From the NCBI GenBank assembly GCA_964533215.1, contig CAZHLJ010000007.1, positions 62,001 through 126,000 of the forward strand: DNA of 64,000 bases, read 5' to 3'. Below are positions 35,946 to 43,614 of this stretch, piece after piece (position 1 is the stretch's first letter; the number at the start of each line of letters is the position of its first letter). The position numbers were made by a program, and so were the translations under genes. Below the pieces are notes generated by a model. That model was not told the DNA's origin and ran no database searches. It saw only the letters and a program-made list of their open reading frames with translations. Source of the DNA: Bact-08 sp964533215. Its GTDB lineage: Bacteria; Bacteroidota; Bacteroidia; Bacteroidales; UBA932.

Positions 35946-36506
35946 CTATTTTACTGTTTTATAAAAGGTCTTCACCTTTCCAAGTCTGATATTGTTAAGG
36001 CGTGACTGTAACATTTTTTTTCTTATAGGGGCAGTTTTGTCTGTAAAAAGTATCCCGTCCAGATGATCCATTTCATGCTGGACCATACGACATGCAAAAT
36101 TGTCGAATGTCTCCTCTATCTTTACGAAATCTGTATCATAATACGAGACCTTGATGGTTTTTGGGCGGATAACCGAGGCGTGTATCTCTGGAATACTGAG
36201 GCAACCTTCACTATATTCCGCCTTTTCTGAGCTCTCCTCTATGACAACAGGGTTGATCATTGCACGTTTGAAGTCCTTCAAAGTAGGATCATCTTCTCCC
36301 ATAAGGGTTCCATCTACGATGACCAATCTTATGGAACGTCCAACCTGAGGAGCTGCCAGACCAACTCCGTCAGCCTTGGTCATCGTCTCCCACATATTGG
36401 CGACGAGAGTTTTAATCTCCTCCTTAAGACTCGCATCATTAACATCTATCTCTTTTGCCCTTTCTCTCAAAATCTCGGCTCCGTATACAAATATTGGCAG
36501 TACCAT
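35946..36506 (-). CDS. def: Peptide deformylase
   Basis: A 186-residue cytoplasmic metalloenzyme that removes the formyl group from nascent proteins. All three motifs are present: GVGLAAPQVG, EGCLSIPE (metal Cys) and QHEMDHLDGILF (HExxH). The start MVLPIFVYG is standard. It lies between ruvX and the phosphomannomutase gene on the same strand. Confidence 0.97.
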   Translation of the reverse strand: MVLPIFVYGAEILRERAKEIDVNDASLKEEIKTLVANMWETMTKADGVGLAAPQVGRSIRLVIVDGTLMGEDDPTLKDFKRAMINPVVIEESSEKAEYSEGCLSIPEIHASVIRPKTIKVSYYDTDFVKIEETFDNFACRMVQHEMDHLDGILFTDKTAPIRKKMLQSRLNNIRLGKVKTFYKTVK

Positions 36507-36518
36507 AAATTAATTTTT

Positions 36519-36941
36519 TTATCTTATTCTATCTTTTCTGTCCAAGTAGGTCTGCAAGATTATTGCAGCACTTATTTTATCAACCGTTCCCTTCTCTCTT
36601 CTATCCATTTTCTTCACTCCACCGTCAATCATAGCTCTGAATGCCAATTGAGAAGTGAACCTTTCGTCTTCCAAGATAACAGGTATTTGAGAAAAATGTT
36701 TTCTAAGAAGGTTAAGAAATTGGTCTACATACTTTGCAGCCTCCGATGGCTTGTTGTTCAGATTCATCGGATACCCGACCACAAAAAGAGATATGCTCTC
36801 CTTTTGGGTATAGTTTTTGAGGTACTCGATAATGGATGCTGCAGGAACAGTCTCCAGGCCAGATGCAAAGATACCGAGAGGATCGCTTACAGCAACCCCA
36901 ACACGTTTTCTTCCATAATCAATGCCTACGATTCTTTCCAT
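36519..36941 (-). CDS. ruvX: RuvX/YqgF-type Holliday junction resolvase or pre-16S rRNA nuclease
   Basis: A 140-residue RNase H-fold protein with GIDYGRKRVGVAVSDPLG (catalytic Asp), FVVGYPMNLNN and LEDERFTSQ and a final DKISAAIILQTYLD. E. coli YqgF processes the 5' end of 16S rRNA. A -7 box lies directly upstream on the minus strand, inside the 48-bp divergent gap shared with the superoxide reductase gene. Confidence 0.95.
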   Translation of the reverse strand: MERIVGIDYGRKRVGVAVSDPLGIFASGLETVPAASIIEYLKNYTQKESISLFVVGYPMNLNNKPSEAAKYVDQFLNLLRKHFSQIPVILEDERFTSQLAFRAMIDGGVKKMDRREKGTVDKISAAIILQTYLDRKDRIR

Positions 36942-36945
36942 TGTG

Positions 36946-36953
36946 CAAAGTTA
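36946..36953 (-). promoter_or_regulatory. Bacteroidetes -7 promoter box for ruvX
   Basis: TAACTTTG on the minus strand, ending 4 bases before the ruvX ATG, implying a very short leader. Confidence 0.6.
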
Positions 36954-36964
36954 GTTTTTTTTAG

Positions 36965-36972
36965 TACTTTTG
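36965..36972 (+). promoter_or_regulatory. Bacteroidetes -7 promoter box for the superoxide reductase gene
   Basis: TACTTTTG on the plus strand, 17 bases before the ATG at 36990. This supports that start over the long upstream frame that runs antisense through ruvX. Confidence 0.6.
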
Positions 36973-36989
36973 AAGTCAACTTTTTCATT

Positions 36990-37373
36990 ATGCCAAGACT
37001 ATTTTCATATCAGGAATTCGAGGATGCAAGTGACAAGGTGCGCCTTTATGCAGACAAACACAGTCCGGTAATAACTTGTGAAAATGAGGCTGTAAGAAAC
37101 AAGCCTTTCAATGTAAAAGTACGGATTGGTAAGACAATAAAGCATCCGAATGCCCCTGATCACCACTATGAGTATATCCAGTTGTGGAACCTCGAGACGC
37201 TTGTCGGTGAGGCTCGTCTGCAAAGGGCAAGCTATGGAGATCAGCCGGTACAGATTGAGGTAAATTTTACTTTTATACCTAAAGTAAGCATGAGACTTAT
37301 GGCCATGGCCTATTGCAACAAACACGGGCTTTGGCGGAGTGAAGAGGTTCTCATCCCGGTAAAGGATGAGTAG
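36990..37373 (+). CDS. Superoxide reductase, neelaredoxin (1Fe) type
   Basis: A 127-residue protein of the SOR/desulfoferrodoxin iron-binding fold. DKHSPVIT and IKHPNAPDHHYEYIQLW supply His ligands, and YCNKHGLWR supplies the Cys and His ligands of the Fe(His)4Cys centre. It lacks the N-terminal desulforedoxin domain, as in archaeal neelaredoxins. The enzyme reduces superoxide to peroxide without making oxygen, an anaerobe strategy. Start MPRLFSYQEF at 36990 is chosen because the longer frame is antisense to ruvX and a promoter box lies between. It leads an M23-dxr-rseP run. Confidence 0.93.
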   Translation: MPRLFSYQEFEDASDKVRLYADKHSPVITCENEAVRNKPFNVKVRIGKTIKHPNAPDHHYEYIQLWNLETLVGEARLQRASYGDQPVQIEVNFTFIPKVSMRLMAMAYCNKHGLWRSEEVLIPVKDE

Positions 37374-37394
37374 TAGATCCAAAAAAACAAGAAG

Positions 37395-38255
37395 ATGGCA
37401 AGAAAAAAGAAGGATAAGGAAAACAAACTGAGGAGCAAGTACCGTTTTGCAATTTTTAATGACACGTCTCATGAAGAGCTTTTCGTCTTCAGGGCAAATG
37501 GTCTGATGATGCTGCTTAGCATCTGTCTGGGAATAATTTTGATAATAATTTCCGTAACTGTACTTATTTCATATACCCCTCTGAGGGAGTTCATTCCCGG
37601 TTACCCAAATGCACAAACCAGAAAATCCATAGTCCAGAATGCCCTCAAGGTAGACTCGCTTGAACAAGCTGTAAGGTTATGGGATTTCCAACTTAACAAT
37701 ATTCAGAGAATCGTTACCGGTCAGGAGCCTCTGCAACTGGAAAATGTTTCTGCAAGCAAGAGTGCATCCAAGACCGTAACCCTGAATCGTACAGGATCCA
37801 AAGATGATTCATTAATGCGGGAAGAGGTAATAAAGGAAGAGCAGTTCAACCTTGGTTCAAAAAGAAATCAGATTGAACAGATAGAGGGACTTCATTTCTT
37901 TCCTCCGGTAAAAGGCATAATTTCTGACGGCTTCAACCTTGCGACAAACCATCCATACGTAGATATCGCTGCTCCTTCAAACTCAGTAGTGACTGCTGTC
38001 CTTGACGGAACCGTGATAATGTCAAACTGGACTGACGAGACAGGTTTCACCATACAGATACAGCACAATAATGATCTGATATCGATATACAAGCACAATT
38101 CCAAACTACTGAAAAAAGAGGGTGACAAAGTAAAGGCCGGCACTGCGATATCGCTTGTAGGAAACACGGGCAAACTGAGTACAGGGGCACATCTCCATTT
38201 TGAATTATGGCATAAAGGCGTTGCCATAGACCCTACCAAGTATATTAAATTTTAA
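37395..38255 (+). CDS. M23 (LytM-type) murein endopeptidase with one transmembrane helix
   Basis: A 286-residue protein. A basic N-terminus is followed by one transmembrane helix at about residues 38-58 (LLSICLGIILIIISVTVLIS), a linker, and the C-terminal M23 domain with NHPYVDIAAP (HxxxD), SIYKHNSKL and HLHFELW (HxH). All zinc ligands appear intact. Such inner-membrane-anchored peptidases cleave peptidoglycan cross-links or activate other hydrolases. It is 21 bp after the superoxide reductase and 12 bp before dxr. Confidence 0.92.
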   Translation: MARKKKDKENKLRSKYRFAIFNDTSHEELFVFRANGLMMLLSICLGIILIIISVTVLISYTPLREFIPGYPNAQTRKSIVQNALKVDSLEQAVRLWDFQLNNIQRIVTGQEPLQLENVSASKSASKTVTLNRTGSKDDSLMREEVIKEEQFNLGSKRNQIEQIEGLHFFPPVKGIISDGFNLATNHPYVDIAAPSNSVVTAVLDGTVIMSNWTDETGFTIQIQHNNDLISIYKHNSKLLKKEGDKVKAGTAISLVGNTGKLSTGAHLHFELWHKGVAIDPTKYIKF

Positions 38256-38267
38256 TGAAGCTACCGG

Positions 38268-39440
38268 ATGAAACGACGAATCGCCATCTTAGGTTCTACC
38301 GGGTCAATAGGCACTCAGGCTCTGGATGTGATATCCAGACACCGGGATATTTTCGATGTTGAGTGCATAACAGCAAATTCCAATGCAGAACTTCTGATAA
38401 GTCAGGCAAAGGCATTCAATGTAAATTGTGCTATAATTGCAGACGAAAGCAAGTACCAACAGGTCTTTGACGCTCTTGACCATTTTGATATAAAGGTTTT
38501 TACGGGCAGCAAATCTATTTCAGACGTAGTATCAGGGGACAACATCGATATGGTCTTGACTGCGATGGTCGGATTCAGCGGGCTTGCCCCGACAATTGCT
38601 GCAATAAAGGCGGGCAAGGCAATTGCTCTGGCAAATAAAGAGACGCTTGTAGCTGCCGGCTCCATAATAATGAAACTAGCCAGGGAATACGGAGCGGCCA
38701 TAATACCAGTCGATTCTGAACACTCTGCAATTTTTCAGTGTCTGCAGGGGGAAAAAGTCCGAGCTGAAAAAATAATCCTCACCGCTTCCGGCGGGCCATT
38801 TTTTAGAAAAACCAAGGAAGAGATTGCTTCAGCAACTATTGAACAAGCTCTTAATCATCCCAATTGGAACATGGGTGCAAAGGTGACTATAGACTCTGCG
38901 AGCATGATGAACAAAGGGCTTGAATTAATTGAAGCCAGATGGCTGTTTAATATGAGCCCTTCTGATATTGAAATTGTAATTCATCCTCAGTCAATAGTTC
39001 ACTCTATGGTTCAATTTCCGGATGGTTCAGTCTCTGCTCAAATGAGCAATCCGGATATGCGGTTACCAATCCAATATGCACTATCCTACCCTTTCCGTCT
39101 TGACCTTAATACATCCAGGATCAATTTCCCTGATATTTGCTCCCTGGAGTTTTATAAGCCTGATACTGAAAAATTCCCTTGCCTGCGAATTGCCATTGAG
39201 GCAATTGAAAAAGGTGGCAACTATCCATGCGCAATGAATGCTGCAAATGAAATTGCTGTAAACCATTTCCTTTCTTCAAGAATCCCTTTTGCTGCCATTC
39301 CGGAAATCATAGAAGAGGTTCTTTCTGCAACTGAGTTTGTCGCAGAACCATCAATAGAAGATATATACCAAACTGACAAAAAGGCCCGTGAGTTGGCCTC
39401 CATGATTAAACTAAAATACAAAAATGGAAATTATTCTTAA
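38268..39440 (+). CDS. dxr: 1-deoxy-D-xylulose 5-phosphate reductoisomerase
   Basis: A 390-residue enzyme of the MEP isoprenoid pathway. The NADPH-binding motif is AILGSTGSIGTQALDVI. IPVDSEHSAIFQCLQG and ILTASGGPF form metal and substrate sites, with NHPNWNMGAKVTIDSASMMNKGLE and EARWLF further on. It is cytoplasmic. It overlaps rseP by 17 bases, an order seen in other Bacteroidetes. Confidence 0.97.
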   Translation: MKRRIAILGSTGSIGTQALDVISRHRDIFDVECITANSNAELLISQAKAFNVNCAIIADESKYQQVFDALDHFDIKVFTGSKSISDVVSGDNIDMVLTAMVGFSGLAPTIAAIKAGKAIALANKETLVAAGSIIMKLAREYGAAIIPVDSEHSAIFQCLQGEKVRAEKIILTASGGPFFRKTKEEIASATIEQALNHPNWNMGAKVTIDSASMMNKGLELIEARWLFNMSPSDIEIVIHPQSIVHSMVQFPDGSVSAQMSNPDMRLPIQYALSYPFRLDLNTSRINFPDICSLEFYKPDTEKFPCLRIAIEAIEKGGNYPCAMNAANEIAVNHFLSSRIPFAAIPEIIEEVLSATEFVAEPSIEDIYQTDKKARELASMIKLKYKNGNYS

Positions 39441-40749
39441 AATTCTGCAAGTTGTAGTAGCTCTCTCAATACTTGTCATCGTACATGAATTCGGTCATTT
39501 TATTTTTGCCCGTATATTCAAGATCAGAGTTGAAAAATTTTACCTGTTTTTCGATCCCTGGTTCTCCCTTTTCAAATTCAAGCCCAAAGGGAGCGACACT
39601 GAATATGGTATAGGATGGCTTCCATTAGGCGGCTATTGCAAAATATCCGGTATGATCGACGAATCAATGGATCGTGAGGCACTTAAGGAGGAACCTAAGC
39701 CTTGGGAATTCCGAAGCAAACCTGCATGGCAACGGTTTCTGGTTATGTTCGGAGGCGTTTTCTTCAACTTTATCCTTGCCATACTTGTATATTCTTCCAC
39801 TCTGTTCACCTGGGGAGAGGAGTATCTCAAGAACAAGGATGCCATTTACGGTGTTCAGTGCAACGACCTGGCTCTTGAAATCGGGTTCCGGGATGGAGAC
39901 AGGATTCTTTATATTGATGGAGAAACCGTTGATAAATTCCAGAACATACAGATAGATATAGCTAGAAGTCAGGCAAAATCGGTGATGGTATTGAGAGGTG
40001 GGGATTCAGTAACAGTCAATATCGATCCACAATACATCCCAGCAATACTCAACACACCTGGAATGTTCGGTCTAAGGTTTCCTTTTGAAATAAAGAGCAT
40101 CCCTGACAGCTCGGTAAACTACAATGCCGCACTGATGCCAGGGGATAGGATCGTGGGCATAGACTCATTAAAAGTATCAATGGTTCAGGAGATTCAGCCG
40201 CTTTTACTCTCGCACAAGGGTGACACTCTATCTTTTTCGATTGAAAGAGGTGGTGTCATAACTGCAAAAACATTGATAATAGATACTCTTGGAAGGATTG
40301 GAGTCATCCTTAACAGCGACATGAAGAGTTTCTTCAATGTCACAGCTGTAAATTACTCTCTAATCTCAGCTTTGCCTGCCGGTCTGTCAAAGACCATATC
40401 CACGCTAAGCAACTATGTGAAGGAGCTTGGACTTATTTTCTCACCAAAGACGGAAGCGTATAAATCTGTGGGAAGTTTCATCGCAATAGGAAATATATTC
40501 CCTTCGTCATGGAACTGGGAGATATTCTGGAACATTACCGCATGGCTGTCAATAATGCTTGCCGTAGTCAATCTTATTCCTATACCTGCACTTGATGGAG
40601 GTCACATTCTCTTCCTGCTTTATGAGATTTTCACCGGCAAAAAACCTAACGACAAATTTCTGGAATATGCTCAACTAGCGGGTATGCTGTTCTTGTTGGC
40701 AATTATGTTCCTGGCCTTTGGTAACGACATATACAGGTTGTTTAAATAG
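39424..40749 (+). CDS. rseP: RseP site-2 intramembrane protease
   Basis: A 441-residue multi-pass inner-membrane metalloprotease. The first helix holds VHEFGHFIFARIF (HExxH) and the third-site motif is NLIPIPALDGGHI (NxxPxPxLDG). One or two PDZ regions occupy the middle (about residues 130-290, QPLLLSHKGD and similar). It cleaves membrane-anchored anti-sigma factors; candidates for its substrate in this window are the FecR-type and the 25378 anti-sigma proteins, an inference. It is followed 7 bp later by a DUF4837 lipoprotein. Confidence 0.95.
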   Translation: MEIILKILQVVVALSILVIVHEFGHFIFARIFKIRVEKFYLFFDPWFSLFKFKPKGSDTEYGIGWLPLGGYCKISGMIDESMDREALKEEPKPWEFRSKPAWQRFLVMFGGVFFNFILAILVYSSTLFTWGEEYLKNKDAIYGVQCNDLALEIGFRDGDRILYIDGETVDKFQNIQIDIARSQAKSVMVLRGGDSVTVNIDPQYIPAILNTPGMFGLRFPFEIKSIPDSSVNYNAALMPGDRIVGIDSLKVSMVQEIQPLLLSHKGDTLSFSIERGGVITAKTLIIDTLGRIGVILNSDMKSFFNVTAVNYSLISALPAGLSKTISTLSNYVKELGLIFSPKTEAYKSVGSFIAIGNIFPSSWNWEIFWNITAWLSIMLAVVNLIPIPALDGGHILFLLYEIFTGKKPNDKFLEYAQLAGMLFLLAIMFLAFGNDIYRLFK

Positions 40750-40756
40750 ATGAATA

Positions 40757-41737
40757 ATGAGGCGTTTAATTATAATGCTGATAATGGCCACCGGTGCAGT
40801 ACTGACATCTTGCACCGGTCGTCCACAGCTTATGCCCAATATAAGCGGCAAAGCTGGAGAGGTTGTTGTCGTAGCCAACAAAAGTGCATGGGAAAGTGAT
40901 CCTGGCATTGCCCTTCGCTCAATATTAGCAGCAGATTACCCTTTTCTTCCACAGAAAGAGCCTCTTTTCACACTTATAGATATACCAGAGAATGCTTTTA
41001 CAAGTATTTTTCAGACACACAGAAACATTGTAATACTTAAAATAGTTCCTGATCGTAAAAAGGCAAAGATCATATATCAGGAAAATGTCTGGTCCGCACC
41101 ACAGATTGTTGTGACAATATCTGCTCCTAGCGCAAAGGAAGCATCAGATATTATTACGGCCGAGGGTGAAAAGCTCTCCGATGCAATTCTAGAGGCAGAA
41201 AGGACAAGAGTCATAGAAAACTCAAAAAGATATGAAGAGAAAGGGCTTAGAAAAGAAATTGCCCGTATATTCGACGGATCACCTTACTTTCCCAAGGGAT
41301 ATAAACTAAGAAAAAGAACCAGTAATTTTGTATGGGCTTCTTACGAGACAACCTACACAAACCAAGGTATATTCATATACCGCTATCCTTATACCGACAC
41401 TACAGACTTCAGACTGGAAAACCTTTTAAGCAAAAGGAATGAGATAATGTTTGACAATGTGCCTGGGCCGCTTGACAACACTTACATGACAACCAATCTT
41501 CTCTCTACGCCTGGGGTAAGGCTGGTTAAGTACAACAAGCTTGACTTCATGGAACTTAGAGGATTATGGGAAATTCAGAATGATTTTATGTCCGGCCCTT
41601 TTGTTGATCATATATTTCTGGATAAGGACAAGAAGAACATAATAGTTCTGGAGGCATTCGTTTACGCACCCAGATATGATAAACGAAATTATCTCCGCCA
41701 GGTAGAGTCAATAATCTACTCTTTTGAGTTTTTTTAA
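40757..41737 (+). CDS. DUF4837 family lipoprotein
   Basis: A 326-residue lipoprotein (lipobox LTSC) with the family sequence ISGKAGEVVVVANKSAWESDPGIALRSIL and FPKGYKLRKRTSNFVWASYET. The role of DUF4837 is unknown. It lies downstream of rseP in the same transcript, with an AT-rich tail before the tRNA-Glu promoter. Confidence 0.8.
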   Translation: MRRLIIMLIMATGAVLTSCTGRPQLMPNISGKAGEVVVVANKSAWESDPGIALRSILAADYPFLPQKEPLFTLIDIPENAFTSIFQTHRNIVILKIVPDRKKAKIIYQENVWSAPQIVVTISAPSAKEASDIITAEGEKLSDAILEAERTRVIENSKRYEEKGLRKEIARIFDGSPYFPKGYKLRKRTSNFVWASYETTYTNQGIFIYRYPYTDTTDFRLENLLSKRNEIMFDNVPGPLDNTYMTTNLLSTPGVRLVKYNKLDFMELRGLWEIQNDFMSGPFVDHIFLDKDKKNIIVLEAFVYAPRYDKRNYLRQVESIIYSFEFF

Positions 41738-41743
41738 TAATTT

Positions 41744-41774
41744 TTTGGAACTAAGATATTAATTTCTACCTTTG
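41744..41774 (+). promoter_or_regulatory. Bacteroidetes promoter of tRNA-Glu
   Basis: TTTG at 41744-41747 and TACCTTTG at 41767-41774 are spaced 19 bases apart, a good match to the -33/-7 consensus, 32 bases before the tRNA. Confidence 0.75.
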
Positions 41775-41806
41775 CACTCCCAACATCAGAACGTATGTTT
41801 TGACGC

Positions 41807-41878
41807 GGTCGGTTCGTCTAACGGTTAGGACTCAAGATTTTCATTCTTGCAATAGGGGTTCGATTCCCCTACCGACTA
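41807..41878 (+). tRNA. tRNA-Glu (anticodon TTC)
   Basis: A 72-base gene: acceptor stem GGTCGGT/ACCGACT, D-arm GTCTAACGGTTAGGAC, anticodon stem CAAGA/TCTTG with TTC in the loop, and T-arm GGGGTTCGATTCCCC. Discriminator base A; CCA not encoded. The acceptor G1:U72 pair is common in this phylum. It precedes rpsT by 22 bases. Confidence 0.97.
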
Positions 41879-41900
41879 CTCAAGAAAAAATAAAAAAGAT

Positions 41901-42155
41901 ATGGCAAATCACGCATCAGCAGACAAGCGCGCTCGCCAAAGCGAAAAACGCAAGGTGCATAACAAGTATTATGCAAGAACTACCCGTAACGCTATCAAAG
42001 CTTTACGTAACACCACCGACAAGGCGGCAGCAGAAGCTTTACTACCTAAAGTTTCTTCAATGTTAGATAAATTAGCAAAAGTTAACATTATCCACGCGAA
42101 CAAAGCTTCGAATCTTAAAAGCGGTATTACTGCTTACGTTAACAAACTAGCTTAA
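41901..42155 (+). CDS. rpsT: 30S ribosomal protein S20
   Basis: An 84-residue, strongly basic S20 with MANHASADKRARQSEKRKVHNKYYARTTRNAIKALR and the later HANKASNLKSGITAYVNKL. It binds 16S rRNA early in 30S assembly. The gene follows tRNA-Glu closely and is likely co-transcribed, ending at a strong terminator. Confidence 0.97.
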   Translation: MANHASADKRARQSEKRKVHNKYYARTTRNAIKALRNTTDKAAAEALLPKVSSMLDKLAKVNIIHANKASNLKSGITAYVNKLA

Positions 42156-42180
42156 TTTTACGTATTGTCATAAGGATATT

Positions 42181-42211
42181 AAAAAGCTTCCCAATATTTG
42201 GGAAGCTTTTT
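42181..42211 (+). terminator. Terminator after rpsT
   Basis: AAAAAGCTTCCCAA and TTGGGAAGCTTTTT form a 14-bp stem with a short loop and the T-tract expected of a Rho-independent terminator, also usable in reverse. Confidence 0.9.
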
Positions 42212-42223
42212 AATTTAACACCA

Positions 42224-42913
42224 ATGACAAACAAATTATCGATCAAACAGTGGCAGGAAGAAGAGAGGCCTAGAGAAAAGCTAAGGGCAAAAGGTGCCGA
42301 AACACTTAGCGATGCAGAACTGCTGGCAATCATCATAGGCTCCGGCACAAAGGACCAGACAGCAGTAGATTTAGCCAGAGAGCTGATATCGTCCTGTGGA
42401 AACAGTCTAAGGGAACTTTCTAAGCTGGCCATAGAAAAGCTGACGGAGAAAAAGGGAATAGGGCCATCAAAGGCAATATCAATAACCGCCATTTTCGAAA
42501 TAGCAAAGAGATTCAACATTGCAGAAGCAAAGGTTCTTACACAGATACAATCTTCCACTTACGCTGCCAACATCATAAGTCCACTGCTGAGGGATCTTGC
42601 TCATGAAGAGTGCTGGGTAATGTACCTGAACCGTGCAAATAAATTAATATCCAAGGAGAGACTCAGTATAGGAGGTGTCAGCGCAACTGTGGTGGATGTA
42701 AGAATCGTCATACGGAATGCTTTGGAAAAACTTGCCAGTTCAATAATATTGGTTCACAACCATCCCTCAGGAAATCCAAAACCAGGCGAGAACGACAAGG
42801 TACAAACAAGACTGCTTAAGGATGCAGCGGCCCTGTTTGACATATCCTTGCTAGACCACCTGATTATTGCCGGAGATGAATATTTCAGCTTTGCGGACGA
42901 TGGAATAATGTGA
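42224..42913 (+). CDS. radC: RadC family JAB-domain protein
   Basis: A 229-residue RadC protein. The N-terminal helix-hairpin-helix region has REKLRAKGAETLSDAELLAIIIGSGTKDQTAVDLAREL and LTEKKGIGPSKAISI. The C-terminal JAB/MPN-type metal domain has the His-x-His motif ILVHNHPSGNPKPGEND. Its role in DNA repair is historical and disputed. No promoter box stood out; it sits right after the rpsT terminator. Confidence 0.92.
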   Translation: MTNKLSIKQWQEEERPREKLRAKGAETLSDAELLAIIIGSGTKDQTAVDLARELISSCGNSLRELSKLAIEKLTEKKGIGPSKAISITAIFEIAKRFNIAEAKVLTQIQSSTYAANIISPLLRDLAHEECWVMYLNRANKLISKERLSIGGVSATVVDVRIVIRNALEKLASSIILVHNHPSGNPKPGENDKVQTRLLKDAAALFDISLLDHLIIAGDEYFSFADDGIM

Positions 42914-42922
42914 GATATTTTA

Positions 42923-42930
42923 TACCTTTG
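42923..42930 (+). promoter_or_regulatory. Bacteroidetes -7 promoter box for upp
   Basis: TACCTTTG, 28 bases before the upp ATG. Confidence 0.7.
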
Positions 42931-42958
42931 ATTAAATTATATCATTATTGACAAGGGT

Positions 42959-43612
42959 ATGAAAATTATTAACCTAGGCGAAAACAACTCTGTACTTAAC
43001 AACTTTATTTCAGAAATAAGGGATCACGTTATCCAGAAGGATAGCATGAGGTTCCGTAAAAACCTGGAAAGGATTGGAGAAATTTTTGCCTATGAAATAA
43101 GCAAGCATCTTACTTACAGCGAAAAGAGTGTGCAGACACCGCTTGGGATTGCATCCTGCAAGACTATAGATGATGATGTTGTCATTGCCAGTATAATGAG
43201 GGCCGGTCTACCCCTTCATACAGGAATACTTAATTACTTCGACAAAGCTCAGAACTCTTTTGTCGCAGCATACCGCAAGTATGGAAAGGATAACAAGTTT
43301 ACAATTCAGATCGAGTATGCCAGCAGTCCTTCCATGGAAGGCAAGGTCCTGATTCTGGCAGATACCATGTTGGCGACAGGCTCGTCTGTCGTCCTGGCCT
43401 ATGATAAGTTATGTAATAATATCAAACCCAAATCGACACATCTTGTCTGCCCGATTGCCAGCAAAGATGGAATTGAATATTTGTCCAAGCACCTGCCTCA
43501 TAAGGAGACTACCCTTTGGGTGGGAGCCATTGATGAGGAGCTTACCATCAAATCCTATATTGTACCCGGACTTGGTGATGCCGGAGACCTGGCTTTTGGA
43601 AGCAAACTGTAA
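42959..43612 (+). CDS. upp: Uracil phosphoribosyltransferase
   Basis: A 217-residue type I phosphoribosyltransferase that salvages uracil to UMP with PRPP. The PRPP loop is VLILADTMLATGSSVVLAY, IMRAGLPLH is conserved, and the UPRTase signature IVPGLGDAGDLAFG is near the C-terminus. The stop is 2 bp from the convergent amidohydrolase gene. Confidence 0.95.
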   Translation: MKIINLGENNSVLNNFISEIRDHVIQKDSMRFRKNLERIGEIFAYEISKHLTYSEKSVQTPLGIASCKTIDDDVVIASIMRAGLPLHTGILNYFDKAQNSFVAAYRKYGKDNKFTIQIEYASSPSMEGKVLILADTMLATGSSVVLAYDKLCNNIKPKSTHLVCPIASKDGIEYLSKHLPHKETTLWVGAIDEELTIKSYIVPGLGDAGDLAFGSKL

Positions 43613-43614
43613 AG

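Noticed and set aside
36648..36989. Long upstream extension of the superoxide reductase frame
   Set aside because: It is antisense to ruvX and has no family similarity; a promoter box and the SOR N-terminus support 36990.
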